A DNA stretch of 64,000 nt from CAYJIX01 sp964370375 (GTDB lineage Bacteria; Desulfobacterota; Desulfovibrionia; Desulfovibrionales; Desulfovibrionaceae), in NCBI GenBank assembly GCA_964370375.1, contig CAYJIX010000001.1, positions 46,682-110,681 on the forward strand. The letters are read 5' to 3'. Below, one piece after another: positions 1-9,245 of the stretch. Made by a program: the position numbers and the translations under genes. The notes beneath the pieces are model-generated. The model was not told where the DNA came from, did no database searches, and saw only the letters and a list, made by a program, of their open reading frames with translations. The number at the start of each line of letters is the position of its first letter. The stretch's first letter is position 1.

Positions 1-1140
1 TTCGGCAAGATCAATGGCTTCTTGGCTATCATAGGCAATTTTAAGCTCAAACAACATATCAGCCCAACCCATAACTCCAAGGCCAATTTTGCGGTTTTGC
101 TGCACGGTTTGAGTGATCCGTTCAAGGGGAAATTTTGAACCATCGATCACGTTGTCCAAAAAGCGCACACAAAGTGCAATGGTTTTGCCAAGCTCGTCCC
201 AATCAACTCCGCCTTCAAGGCTGTTATTCACAAAACGCGACAGGTTAATGGAGCCTAAATTACAGGCTTCATAGGGCAGTAGCGGTTGCTCTCCGCACGG
301 GTTTGTGCTTTCAATTTCGCCCAAGGTTGGGGTTGGATTGTCACGGTTGATACGGTCAAGAAAAACAATGCCGGGATCACCGCTGGCCCACGCTTTATGC
401 ACAAGAAGTTCAAACACTTCACGAGCTTTAAGGCGCGAGCGCTCTTTACCTGTGCTTGGGTCAAGCAAGGCATAATCGGCATCGGTTTCAACAGCGTTCA
501 TGAACGATTCGGTAAGCCCAACAGACAGGTTGAAATTGTTAAATTCCCCTTCTTGTTCCTTTGCCTTGATAAATTCAAGAATATCAGGATGATCAATACG
601 TAAAATGCCCATATTGGCACCGCGACGGGTGCCCCCTTGTTTGATCTGTTCCGTGGCAGTATTAAAAATCCGCAAAAAGGAAACTGGCCCGGAAGCAACG
701 CCGCCTGTTGAACCCACACGCGAATCCTTAGGGCGCAAGCGCGAAAAGGAAAAGCCTGTGCCGCCTCCTGATTTGTGAATCATGGCGGCGTATTTGACAG
801 CGTCAAAAATTTCCTCAATGGAATCACCCACCGGCAGTACAAAGCAAGCTGATAACTGACCAAGCTCTGACCCTGCGTTCATAAGGGTTGGAGAGTTTGG
901 TAAAAACTTCCACGATGTCATAAGCTCATAAAACACAAGGGCCAAATCTTCAGCCGTCCAAGGCGATTCTTTGTATTTGCGTTCTTCTTCGGCAACACTT
1001 GAAGCCACACGCCAAAACAGGTCGCTGGCGGTTTCCAAAAGCTGGCCCTCGGCATCACGGCGATAGTACCGCTTTGCCAGAACAACTTCAGCATTACTAG
1101 GCATTACTAGGGATGGAAGGTTTTTGGGCATGTTCATCAT
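1..1140 (-). CDS. nrdJ: Vitamin B12-dependent (class II) ribonucleotide reductase, 3' end cut by the window edge
   Basis: This gene codes for the adenosylcobalamin-dependent reductase that makes deoxyribonucleotides without oxygen. About 380 N-terminal residues are visible and the gene runs off the left edge. The conserved NPCGEQPLLPYEACNLGSIN stretch holds the radical-site Asn-Cys-Glu of ribonucleotide reductases, and LSACFVLP holds the first redox cysteine. The family assignment rests on these motifs and on the order PNSPTLMNAG, SGGGTGF, GGTRRGANM. The start at 1140 (ATG ATG) follows an AGGA about ten bases upstream; the neighbouring in-frame ATG codons at 1137 and 1131 cannot be ruled out. 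The N-terminal ATP-cone is short or absent in what is seen. No cobalamin riboswitch was recognised upstream. Confidence 0.93.
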   Translation of the reverse strand, partial: MMNMPKNLPSLVMPSNAEVVLAKRYYRRDAEGQLLETASDLFWRVASSVAEEERKYKESPWTAEDLALVFYELMTSWKFLPNSPTLMNAGSELGQLSACFVLPVGDSIEEIFDAVKYAAMIHKSGGGTGFSFSRLRPKDSRVGSTGGVASGPVSFLRIFNTATEQIKQGGTRRGANMGILRIDHPDILEFIKAKEQEGEFNNFNLSVGLTESFMNAVETDADYALLDPSTGKERSRLKAREVFELLVHKAWASGDPGIVFLDRINRDNPTPTLGEIESTNPCGEQPLLPYEACNLGSINLSRFVNNSLEGGVDWDELGKTIALCVRFLDNVIDGSKFPLERITQTVQQNRKIGLGVMGWADMLFELKIAYDSQEAIDLAE

Positions 1141-1852
1141 GGCGTGTCATTCCTACTTGCGTTGCAGGTTGTTGTAAAAAAACTTCCATAGCCAAGCCAA
1201 ACCCTGACAATTTTCACGGGCACGCGCTGCTTTTAGCTATGCAAGAATAGTCGAAAATAAGAATATCCTGAATACGCTAAAATACGTAAAAGAGCAAAAA
1301 GAAAAGCTTCCTGTAATTGTTTATCATTTTGAAGTGAGACTTGTATATACCTGTAATTGCAATTTTTATTTTTCATACATTTGCTTTTTTTCGCATGCCA
1401 AAACGTAGCTTTATTACGCTATTCGGCCTTGTACCTTGCATAAAACCCCGTAACGTTTTCTTGGCATCCGCAGCAAAAAAGCTGCCGCAAAACAATTTAT
1501 TGTCGCTTACAAAGGCTTTGACAAAAAAATCACTTTTTTTGAATTTTTTTACAAAATGATATTGACAAGCATTTTCAAAAAGCCTATTGTGTTTTCACAC
1601 GAGGGGACGAAGGGAGAAAAAAACTACTCATCCTCTCAAAAGCTGCGTTAGAAATTTCTTCCAAGTACGTACAACGTTTTTTGAGGAATTTCATTTCAAA
1701 CGAAAGTTGAACGCAGTGGAACAACCTCCTGTGTCAAGCCAAAATCCACACTTTTGGCGTAGCAATACAGCTTAGCTTTTTAAATTTGTTCCGGCGTTGC
1801 TGGGGTATAATAAAAGGGCGTGCCTCCATTCGCTCTTTCGCAAGGAACAAAG
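1141..1852. other. Long AT-rich intergenic stretch without a convincing gene
   Basis: No open frame here has a recognisable product or a good ribosome binding site. The stretch holds a small hairpin (GCAGC, six A, GCTGC; 1470-1485), a plus-strand promoter-like pair at 1562-1590, and ends at a strong bidirectional terminator. It presumably contains the nrdJ leader on the minus strand. I did not recognise an NrdR box. Confidence 0.5.
1562..1590 (+). promoter_or_regulatory. Sigma70-type promoter pointing into a gene-free stretch
   Basis: TTGACA (1562-1567) is followed after 17 bases by TATTGT (1585-1590). The perfect -35 box and ideal spacing are seen directly. Transcription would run about 290 nt to the terminator at 1853-1889 without crossing a credible gene, so it may make a small RNA. 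This is inference only. Confidence 0.35.
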
Positions 1853-1889
1853 AAAAACCGCCTGCAACAACGCATTGCAGGCGGTTTTT
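1853..1889. terminator. Strong bidirectional terminator
   Basis: A perfect 10-bp stem, CCGCCTGCAA/TTGCAGGCGG with a 7-base loop, is flanked by five A on the left and five T on the right. It would stop both the minus-strand glycosylase gene ending at 1921 and any plus-strand transcript. Confidence 0.85.
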
Positions 1890-1920
1890 ATCGTCTATAC
1901 GACGAATGTGATAGAAGCGC

Positions 1921-2577
1921 TTACTTTTTCTGCACTGCCTTGACCTTTTTTTTCGCTGGGTCCTGCACATCAGGCAAGGCTCCTCCTGCAATGGCCCATA
2001 AATACAAACTGGCAACAGTCCCGTAAGGGGAATATTTCCGCGCATAGCTTGCAAACTTTTTTGCATCAATAGCTCTGTGGCGATACAGCATACGCATGCC
2101 GCGCACAATGGCAAGGTCGCCAAAGCTGACAATGTTAGGACGGTGCATGCCAAAAAGCAAAATCATTTCCGCTGTCCACACACCTATGCCGGGCAAGCCT
2201 GACAAAATGGTTATAACCTCATCATCAGGCAAAACCGTTAATCCTTCCAGATCCAATTGCCCTGTCTGCACTTTTTCTGCAAAGGTTTTGATATACTCTA
2301 CTTTTCTAAAGCTTAGCCCACACTGTTGCAAGGTGTCGCGATCGCACGCGCAAAGGGTTTCAACACAAACCTGCCCAAGGCACAGGCATAGCCTTTGCCA
2401 TATGGTCGCTTGGGCTGCTATGGATATTTGCTGCCCAACAATATGACGCACTACAGATTCTACAAGGTTTTTATCCTTCTTGCGAATTATGGGCCCTATA
2501 CTTTCAATGGCTGCGCCAAGACGCGGGTCTTTTTGCGTTAAATGTGCTATTTCTTGCGCGCCGTAGGTGATGTGCAT
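1921..2577 (-). CDS. DNA-3-methyladenine glycosylase (AlkA-like HhH-GPD protein)
   Basis: The protein should excise alkylated bases, chiefly 3-methyladenine, in base excision repair. At 218 residues it is about the size of AlkA-type enzymes lacking the N-terminal wing. The helix-hairpin-helix LPGIGVWTAEMILLFG is followed by Gly-Asp-Leu-Ala-Ile-Val-Arg-Gly, whose Asp fits the catalytic aspartate of the HhH-GPD fold. No C-terminal iron-sulfur Cys cluster is present, which argues against endonuclease III or MutY. The C-terminus is lysine-rich (KKKVKAVQKK). It has an AAGAGG site before ATG 2577 and stands alone on its strand, closed by the terminator at 1853-1889. Confidence 0.85.
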   Translation of the reverse strand: MHITYGAQEIAHLTQKDPRLGAAIESIGPIIRKKDKNLVESVVRHIVGQQISIAAQATIWQRLCLCLGQVCVETLCACDRDTLQQCGLSFRKVEYIKTFAEKVQTGQLDLEGLTVLPDDEVITILSGLPGIGVWTAEMILLFGMHRPNIVSFGDLAIVRGMRMLYRHRAIDAKKFASYARKYSPYGTVASLYLWAIAGGALPDVQDPAKKKVKAVQKK

Positions 2578-2788
2578 GGTGTACCTCTTATCTATGTTCG
2601 TGCCTAGGTTGAATCATGTTTATTGTTGCGGCAACTGTTGGTTATCTACAACAAAACACAATAAAAATATACGAAAAACTACGCACTTTAGGTCACACAT
2701 TATGATACTGCCTTTGTGAAAAGATTGCCTTTATACGGTGAAAAGGCTATGCTTGATCATCTAGGCATACTTGTTTGGGAGATGCACC

Positions 2789-3721
2789 ATGTTACGTACC
2801 TTGCTACCTTATATTGATGATACAAGCCGCTCGACTTTGCTTACAAAGGCAAGGTCTATTGCTGTCATCGGTGCCAAGGATCGTGCCGGACATCCTGTTG
2901 ATGGTGTGGGGCGTTACCTTTTGCAGGCAGGGTACCGCATTTTTCCTGTGCATCCAACTCGCCAACAGGTTTGGGGATTGCCCACGTGGAAACAACTCAC
3001 AGACATAACAGAACCCATTGACATTGTAAATGTTTTTCGCTCTGCTGATGCTTGCTTAAGCCATGCCGAAGAAACCCTCACCCTGCCCCATCGCCCCCTT
3101 GCCTTTTGGATGCAGCTTGGCATTGTAAACACAGAAGCTGCTGCCATGGTTGATAAAGCGGGCATTATGTGCCTTGCCGATCTGTGCATCAAAACAGAAC
3201 ATCAACGCCTTGCCATCCCTGCCATTGTTCCTTCTGCAGCTAGTGTAAATACAAAACCCATGACAACAACTTTTCACTGCCAACAATGCGGTCAATGTTG
3301 TGAAGGCACAGGCGGTATCGTACTTGGCCAAACAGACCGCACAAAACTATGCGCCCACCTTGGCCTTGACGAAGCAACCTTTCTTGCGCGCTACGCCAAA
3401 AAGCATAACAATAAATATCATATCCGCTGCGGAGCTGACGGGCGTTGTGTGTTTTTCTGCACTCAAAAAGGCTGCCTTGTGCATGAACACAAACCCAGAG
3501 TCTGCGAGGCTTGGCCTTTTTTCCGTGGCAATCTTGTTGATGAAACCAGCTTTACGCTGGCAAAAGGCTATTGCCCGGGCATCCAAGATGCGGCTGAACA
3601 TGCTGCCTTTGTGGCTGAAGGCACGCGCTACCTTACCGCAAACAACTTGACTGCAAACGCATATTTACACGATGAACCCACAGCACTTATGCCTGCAAAG
3701 CCTTGGCGGAACAAGTCATGA
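2789..3721 (+). CDS. Fusion of a CoA-binding (YccU-like) domain with a YkgJ-type metal-binding Cys domain
   Basis: The N-terminal half, to about residue 140, is a Rossmann CoA_binding_2 domain (SIAVIGAKDR, GRYLLQAGYRIFPVHPTRQQV). The C-terminal half, from about residue 160, starts with CQQCGQCCEGTGG and has further Cys at ADGRCVF, KGCLVHEHKPRVCEAWPFF and KGYCPG, the pattern of the YkgJ/UPF0153 family thought to bind Zn or an Fe-S cluster. Its biochemical function is unknown. ATG 2789 is chosen over an upstream TTG because GGGAGA lies just before it. The stop overlaps the next start (ATGA), so it is translated with the J-domain gene. An internal Met just before the Cys domain could allow separate expression. 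Confidence 0.75.
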   Translation: MLRTLLPYIDDTSRSTLLTKARSIAVIGAKDRAGHPVDGVGRYLLQAGYRIFPVHPTRQQVWGLPTWKQLTDITEPIDIVNVFRSADACLSHAEETLTLPHRPLAFWMQLGIVNTEAAAMVDKAGIMCLADLCIKTEHQRLAIPAIVPSAASVNTKPMTTTFHCQQCGQCCEGTGGIVLGQTDRTKLCAHLGLDEATFLARYAKKHNNKYHIRCGADGRCVFFCTQKGCLVHEHKPRVCEAWPFFRGNLVDETSFTLAKGYCPGIQDAAEHAAFVAEGTRYLTANNLTANAYLHDEPTALMPAKPWRNKS

Positions 3722-4809
3722 CACTTAAAGAATGTTATGAACTTTTGGGGGTTATGCAAAACGCCTCCCTTGAAGAAGTCAAACGCGGCTACCGCAAGCG
3801 CGCTTTTGAATGGCACCCTGATCTTAACCCTCAACTTAAAGATGCAGGCCAAAGATTCCAGCGCCTTAACGAAGCTTATGTGATCTTGACCAAATTATTG
3901 CAAGCTCGCGATACGCGCGATGAAAGGGTACGCAAAGAACGCGAAGCCAAAGCCGCCTATACAAAAACGCGCAGTCAAGAGCAAACAAAAACCAGTCAAC
4001 AAACAACAAAGCAAAACACAAAACAAGCAACACAACAAACTGACGAAAAGGCGCAACAAAAAACCACAAAAAGCACCACAGATACAGGAAAAACAGAAAG
4101 TCAGACCAAAAAACCAGAAGCAGAAACAAAAACCAAAACAGAATCAGCAGGCAAAGCAGAACAAAGCCAAAGTGCAACGTCACAAAAAACCGATTCCAAA
4201 GCTGCCGGCACAGCAGGTGCTCAAACACGCCAAACGGCAGGCGAAAACGTCTACACAGAACAACAAGAAGTACTTAAAGACATCCTGAACGATCCTTTTG
4301 CCAGGCGCGTTTTTGAAGACATTTACAGTGCCATCCGCCAAAAAGGGCAAGCCCCTCCAAAGGTAGAACCGGTACCCAAAAGCGCACCAAACCAAAATTC
4401 AGGAACCTCTTTGGGTAATATTTTTGGTTTTGGTTCACGCAAAGCCAAACAACCCGCTGAGCCAAAACCTGCTGCGGAAAAAACCGAAACCTTTTGGGAC
4501 AGCCTTTTTGCCAAAGCCCCTTCCCACGATTCCAAAACAGGGCAAAAAGGTGTAGGGCATGCCATGAAAGATTGGCTACGCGGTCAGATTGACGATGCGC
4601 AAACCGTCTATTTTCCGGCAAGCAAACTTTTTCCTGGCGCGCGGCTACGCCTGCAAATACGCCGCGGCCTTTCTGATGAACTAACAGTTTTAGATGTGGT
4701 TTTGCCGGCAGATTTTGCCGTTGGCAAAGCCATTCGTCTACGCGGCATGGGCAAAAAGCTTGGCAAAATGCAAGGCGATATGTACCTGACCTTACTTGTA
4801 AAAGAATAA
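3718..4809 (+). CDS. J-domain co-chaperone with a Q/K/T-rich linker, DnaJ-like C-terminus
   Basis: Residues about 5-65 form a J domain with the HPD signature (EWHPDLNP) that stimulates the DnaK ATPase. The middle, about residues 75-190, is a long low-complexity tract made almost only of Gln, Lys, Thr, Glu and Ala. There is no zinc finger. The last 80 residues (SKLFPGARLRLQI to GDMYLTLLVKE) match the C-terminal substrate-binding fold of DnaJ/CbpA proteins. ATG 3718 overlaps the previous stop by four bases. The A-rich codons of the linker stand out from flanking sequence. It is an auxiliary DnaJ, not the main chaperone. Confidence 0.82.
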   Translation: MTLKECYELLGVMQNASLEEVKRGYRKRAFEWHPDLNPQLKDAGQRFQRLNEAYVILTKLLQARDTRDERVRKEREAKAAYTKTRSQEQTKTSQQTTKQNTKQATQQTDEKAQQKTTKSTTDTGKTESQTKKPEAETKTKTESAGKAEQSQSATSQKTDSKAAGTAGAQTRQTAGENVYTEQQEVLKDILNDPFARRVFEDIYSAIRQKGQAPPKVEPVPKSAPNQNSGTSLGNIFGFGSRKAKQPAEPKPAAEKTETFWDSLFAKAPSHDSKTGQKGVGHAMKDWLRGQIDDAQTVYFPASKLFPGARLRLQIRRGLSDELTVLDVVLPADFAVGKAIRLRGMGKKLGKMQGDMYLTLLVKE

Positions 4810-4827
4810 TTGCTGGAGGAGAATACC

Positions 4828-5508
4828 ATGAATATTTTAATGTTTGGCCCCAATGGAAGCGGCAAGGGTACGCAAGGCGCTCTGATTAAGGATGCCTTTG
4901 GTTTGGCACATATTGAATCCGGTGTTATTTTTCGCGAACATATTGGCGGCGGCACAAAGCTTGGCCTGCAAGCCAAGGAATTTATTGATAAAGGTGAGCT
5001 GGTTCCTGACGACATCACCATCCCCATGGTGCTGGAAACCTTGCAAAAGCGCGGTCAAAACGGCTGGCTCTTGGATGGTTTTCCTCGTAACATTGTGCAG
5101 GCGCAAAAGCTGGATGAGGCCCTGCAACAACAAGGCATCACGCTCGACTATGTGGTAGAAATTGAGCTTCCTCGCGGTATCGCAAAGGATCGCATCATGG
5201 GCCGCAGAGTTTGCGCCAATAACGGAAACCATCCCAACAACATGTTCCTTGAAGCCATCAAACCCAAAGGTACAGTGTGTAGGGTCTGCGGCGGCGCGCT
5301 GTCTGCCCGTTCGGACGATCAAGACGAAGGCGCTATCAATAAACGTCATGATATTTATTATGATACCACAACAGGCACCTTGGCTGCCGCCCATTATTTT
5401 AAAAATCTTGCTGCCAAAGGGCAAAGCAAATACATTGTGCTAGACGGCCTTGGAGATATTGAAAGCATTCGCGCCACCCTGGTAGAACAGCTTGGCATTG
5501 ACAAATAA
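4828..5508 (+). CDS. adk: Adenylate kinase with a Cys-His-Cys-Cys metal-binding LID
   Basis: It interconverts ATP+AMP and 2 ADP. The P-loop GPNGSGKGTQ is at residues 8-17 and LLDGFPRN is the NMP-binding signature. The LID carries Cys129, His135, Cys151 and Cys154, spaced C-x5-H-x15-C-x2-C. This is the metal site (Zn, Co or Fe) reported for Desulfovibrio gigas adenylate kinase, and the counted positions are identical, which supports the taxonomic placement. It is 226 residues long with an optimal GGAGGA site before ATG 4828. It follows the J-domain gene by 18 bases and is probably co-transcribed with it. Confidence 0.96.
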   Translation: MNILMFGPNGSGKGTQGALIKDAFGLAHIESGVIFREHIGGGTKLGLQAKEFIDKGELVPDDITIPMVLETLQKRGQNGWLLDGFPRNIVQAQKLDEALQQQGITLDYVVEIELPRGIAKDRIMGRRVCANNGNHPNNMFLEAIKPKGTVCRVCGGALSARSDDQDEGAINKRHDIYYDTTTGTLAAAHYFKNLAAKGQSKYIVLDGLGDIESIRATLVEQLGIDK

Positions 5509-5542
5509 GTCTTTCGCCCTTAAATTTTATATACCTTAATAA

Positions 5543-5587
5543 GGTCATGGTGCTCCTTAACAGGCTACCAATGCCGGCACCATGACC
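5543..5587. terminator. Inverted repeat after adk
   Basis: A perfect 11-bp stem (GGTCATGGTGC/GCACCATGACC) with a 23-base loop lies 34 bases after the adk stop. There is no T-run, so termination is uncertain; it could instead be an RNA-stabilising structure. Confidence 0.45.
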
Positions 5588-5638
5588 AAGCCTTATCAGG
5601 CTGTTATACAACGTATCTTTTAACTTTGGTATTTGCCC

Positions 5639-6196
5639 ATGTTGCACGCCATTTCAAGCTATCATGCAGCAGGAAGCTCTGCTGTTACTGCACCTGACCA
5701 TGTGGATGGGCAACATGGTCGCGCGGCCGAACGCCAAAATCAAGGCACCATGGCAGGCGTATCTTCAAGCCCTGATGTGCAGCTAAACCTCTCCAAAGAA
5801 GCTCAACAAGCTTTACAAGAACTGCGCCAGCGTGACCAAGAGGTACGCAGTCACGAACAAGCCCACATCAATGCAGGGGGAGCCCACGTCCAAGGTGGGG
5901 CCTCTTTTGCCTACACACAAGGGCCTGACAACCAGTATTATGCAACATCCGGCGAAGTTCAAATAGACACCGCCCCCGTATACGGGAACCCTGAAAAAAC
6001 CATTGAAAAAGCTCAAACCGTTCGCCAGGCAGCCCTTGCCCCTGCCCAACCGTCAGCCGAAGATTTTGCTGTAGCAGCCAAAGCAACACAAATGGAAGCT
6101 CAGGCGCGGATGGAAAAAGCATCTGCTGCTTATGAGCGCATGAACGGCGAACGCGGCCTTGCCCTTATGGGTACGGGTCTTTCTCTTAGTGTATGA
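5639..6196 (+). CDS. SprA-related putative metalloprotease (CJM1_0395-type)
   Basis: Residues 72-76 read HEQAH, an HExxH zinc-protease motif, embedded in VRSHEQAHINAGGAHVQGGASF, which is typical of the SprA-related family. The region around QYYATSGEVQIDTAPV is also conserved in that family. The N-terminus has no signal peptide. The C-terminal part is an Ala/Gln/Glu-rich helix. The substrate and role are unknown. No clear Shine-Dalgarno sequence precedes ATG 5639. The stop overlaps the start of the nuclease gene (ATGA). Confidence 0.7.
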   Translation: MLHAISSYHAAGSSAVTAPDHVDGQHGRAAERQNQGTMAGVSSSPDVQLNLSKEAQQALQELRQRDQEVRSHEQAHINAGGAHVQGGASFAYTQGPDNQYYATSGEVQIDTAPVYGNPEKTIEKAQTVRQAALAPAQPSAEDFAVAAKATQMEAQARMEKASAAYERMNGERGLALMGTGLSLSV

Positions 6197-9100
6197 CCAC
6201 ACTATCCACACAGCCCTCTTCTTGTATACTTGTTCCTTGGGATACTGACTTTTTGCAACACCTTGTCCAACTTGTGCTTGAACGCACAGGCAATGAACCA
6301 GGCAAAGCCTTGATTCTTTTCCCAAACGATCGTGCAGGGCGTTATTTCATCCATTATCTTCGCAACCTACCTTTTGCACCTAAGCCCTGCCTTGTTCCAA
6401 AAATTCTTAGCATAAACGAAACCTTTACGGCATTGCGTGCCGAAATTGATACAAGCACAGTGCCCGGTCAAGCAGGCCTTCTTGACCAAGTGGCGTTGCT
6501 TAGCCTTTGTGTGCGAACGGCAGCTGCAACTAACAGCAAGATAGACGAACGTTTAAAAGTTATGGACGATGCGGCCTTTTTTCCATGGGGAGTGCGTCTG
6601 GCCAAGGTTATGGATGAATGTTTTTTGCAGGGGCTAACCCCCATGCACCTAAGTCATACTGACGGAGAGGTAGAGCCTTTTGCTGCAGCTCTTCTTGCCT
6701 CTCTGGGGCAGCTTTTTGCCTTGTACCAAGAGGCGCTACTCCAACACAATTTGACAACGCCTGGCTTTGACGCCTTTCGTACCATGACCTTGCATGAACA
6801 AGCGTCTGACAAGGTCAAGCTTTTTCCTTTGCACGAGCATGTTTTTATTGCTGGCTTCAACGCACTTAGCGGTACAGAAGAATGGCTTTTTCAAACCCTT
6901 TGGCAACAAGGGGCGCACATTTGTTTGCATACTGACCCTCGATTGGCAAGTGACCCCAAAAACGCGCATTGGTCGTGCGAACAGCAACGCCAATGGATTG
7001 AACATCTTAAGGCTGAATGCGTTTTGGCCTGTGCGCCGTCGGGCCATACGCCACGGCTTCATTTTTTCTCAGGCTACGATCTGCATTCTCAATTGGCAGT
7101 TTTACAACAAGATATGAGCACAGTTTCGCTCGCTACGCCAACAAACACGCACGGCGATACCGCGATAGTGCTGCCTTCAAGTGAAAGTTTGCTACCCGTG
7201 CTGCACCATTTGCCCGATAGAGAATGTAATATTTCCATGGGCTATCCCCTTGAACATAGCCAATTGTTTCAGCTGTTGCACAGCATTTTAGAATTGCGTT
7301 CCCTTTCTGAACACACACAACAAGATGATGATGCTTTGCGCGTTCATTGGCGGCCGCTCCTTGATATTGTTCGTTCGCCTTTATTGCGGATGTTAAGCCA
7401 AGAAACCGTTACATTACGCCCTTTTTTACGCACCATGGAACAGCTTGTGTGTCAAGGGAGTCGTTATGTTCACCTTGAACACACAATAGCCCAAGCCCGT
7501 GCCCTGTCCGGGCATGCAGAAGCTGCCGCATTGTTTGAACAGGTTATAGAAAACACTCTGCGTGCTTGGTTTTTTGTCACAACCCCCCACGCCATGGGCT
7601 GTGCCCTTACCGCTCTTTGCGAAACACTCTTGGAATATGGCAAGGATGTTTGGAAAAACGCACCCTTAGATGCCGAATGTTTGTTCAGAATCATGCAACG
7701 TGTGGCACCGCTTTTACGCAACAATTTGCTGGCTACTACCGCGTTGCCTTGGATGCAGCTCAAATCCATGTTGCACGAATTGCTTTTGGCAGAGCGCGTC
7801 CCTTTTGAGGCTGACCCCATCACAGGTTTACAAGTCCTTGGCATGCTAGAAACACGCTTGCTTACGTTTCGTCACGTTTTTTTGGTGGACGCCACAGACG
7901 ATCGTTTACCAGGCGTTAGCGAACGCAGCCCGCTTTTGCCGGACTCTTTGCGCACTATTTTGGGCCTGCCTGACAATCGCCTGCGCGAAAATGTGGTGGC
8001 GCATACCTTGCATGCTTTATTGGCAGGCGCAACAGATGTGTATTTGTACTGGCAAGAAGGCGTTCAAACATCTGCCATATTTGACAGCAAAAAACAACGC
8101 AGCCGCTTTATTGAAGAGCTCATCTGGCGTGAAGAGTTACAACAAAAAGCAATCTATACACCCGGGACCCATCCTTTACGGGCAGCAACACCCATCATCA
8201 TACCTCCTAAGCGCGACTATCAAGCCATTGAACGCACACAGGCCATGCAAGCTGCCATGCAAACAATGCTTTGCTCTAGCCTTTATCCCACAGCCATTGA
8301 TGTATACATAACCTGCCCTTTGCGATTTTATTTTCAATATATCTGTCGGTTACGCCCTGCTGCGGAAGTCAACGAGGAAGACGATCCGGCAGCTGTAGGC
8401 ACCATTTTACACAATACCCTCAAACAATTTTATACACCGCACCTTGGTAAAGACGTTGCACGCCAAGACCTTGATGCAGCCGAACTTATACATATATTTG
8501 AACAAGAACTAAAAACCAGTGCTATAGAAGCGGCCTTGCCACCTGAAAGCGCGGCTATGCTTCGTGTGGCAGGGCCTGAACGGTTAACAAGGTACCTAGA
8601 AAATCAACCTGAAAAAACACGCATCTTGCACCTTGAGCAGGCATTTACGACGCCCTTTGCCACGCATGGCAAAACACTCACCCTTGCAGGCGTATTGGAT
8701 CGCGTGGACATGCGCAGACAAGGTGCTGTGATACTTGACTATAAGACAGGACGCATTAAAACATTATCTGCAAACTTTTGGCAGGCAGATTTTTGGAACC
8801 AAATGTCGCAACAAGCTGACAATCCGCAGGCAGCCATTTTCCACGATCCGCTCGAAGATATTTTGCCCATGGTGGGAAAGGCCCTTGGTTCTGTACAGCT
8901 TCCTTGGTATATGTACGTGTATGACAAAACAGGGGAAAAATCCGTAGCAGACGCTGCTTTTGTTGAATTAGCCCTTGACGGCAGGGAAAAAGGCTTGCTA
9001 CATGAAGACACCTCTACCATGGAACATGCAAATTCATCCATGGAGCACGAGGATGCAACAAAAGCAACAAATTTGCATAACCATGTATTATCACATCAAA

Positions 9101-9213
9101 TACCGCTCCTTTTGCGGTTTTTGACAGGTCATATGCTTGCCTGTCCCGAATTTCGGCCTCAAAATGGTCGACATTGTGACTGGTGTTTATGGAAAAATCT
9201 CTGTATACTCTAA
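6193..9213 (+). CDS. AddB-like PD-(D/E)XK nuclease with an Fe-S cluster motif
   Basis: This 1006-residue protein ends with a RecB-family nuclease: TAIDVYITCPLRFYFQ supplies the first cluster Cys, GAVILDYKTGR the catalytic Asp and Lys, and CDWCLWKNLC the C-x2-C-x5-C that completes an AddB-type 4Fe-4S site. The long N-terminal part (LILFPNDRAGRYFI) resembles the inactivated helicase portion of AddB/RexB, and I see no intact Walker A. AddB normally works with AddA helicase-nuclease in double-strand-break repair, but no addA lies next to it here. It overlaps the SprA-like gene by four bases. Confidence 0.8.
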   Translation: MTTLSTQPSSCILVPWDTDFLQHLVQLVLERTGNEPGKALILFPNDRAGRYFIHYLRNLPFAPKPCLVPKILSINETFTALRAEIDTSTVPGQAGLLDQVALLSLCVRTAAATNSKIDERLKVMDDAAFFPWGVRLAKVMDECFLQGLTPMHLSHTDGEVEPFAAALLASLGQLFALYQEALLQHNLTTPGFDAFRTMTLHEQASDKVKLFPLHEHVFIAGFNALSGTEEWLFQTLWQQGAHICLHTDPRLASDPKNAHWSCEQQRQWIEHLKAECVLACAPSGHTPRLHFFSGYDLHSQLAVLQQDMSTVSLATPTNTHGDTAIVLPSSESLLPVLHHLPDRECNISMGYPLEHSQLFQLLHSILELRSLSEHTQQDDDALRVHWRPLLDIVRSPLLRMLSQETVTLRPFLRTMEQLVCQGSRYVHLEHTIAQARALSGHAEAAALFEQVIENTLRAWFFVTTPHAMGCALTALCETLLEYGKDVWKNAPLDAECLFRIMQRVAPLLRNNLLATTALPWMQLKSMLHELLLAERVPFEADPITGLQVLGMLETRLLTFRHVFLVDATDDRLPGVSERSPLLPDSLRTILGLPDNRLRENVVAHTLHALLAGATDVYLYWQEGVQTSAIFDSKKQRSRFIEELIWREELQQKAIYTPGTHPLRAATPIIIPPKRDYQAIERTQAMQAAMQTMLCSSLYPTAIDVYITCPLRFYFQYICRLRPAAEVNEEDDPAAVGTILHNTLKQFYTPHLGKDVARQDLDAAELIHIFEQELKTSAIEAALPPESAAMLRVAGPERLTRYLENQPEKTRILHLEQAFTTPFATHGKTLTLAGVLDRVDMRRQGAVILDYKTGRIKTLSANFWQADFWNQMSQQADNPQAAIFHDPLEDILPMVGKALGSVQLPWYMYVYDKTGEKSVADAAFVELALDGREKGLLHEDTSTMEHANSSMEHEDATKATNLHNHVLSHQIPLLLRFLTGHMLACPEFRPQNGRHCDWCLWKNLCIL

Positions 9214-9245
9214 CGCGAACCTTGTAGCTTAGTCCGGAGGACTTC

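Noticed and set aside
1141..1560. Cobalamin riboswitch upstream of nrdJ
   Set aside because: Looked for because NrdJ needs B12, but no B12-box-like block or matching stem arrangement was seen.
3920..4288. Lys/Gln-rich frame inside the J-domain gene and its complement
   Set aside because: A by-product of the low-complexity A-rich linker read in other frames.
5543..5587. Further copy of the stop-codon element family after adk
   Set aside because: It is a long inverted repeat but lacks the GGAC/GTCC apex, the end motifs and the exact placement at the stop codon.
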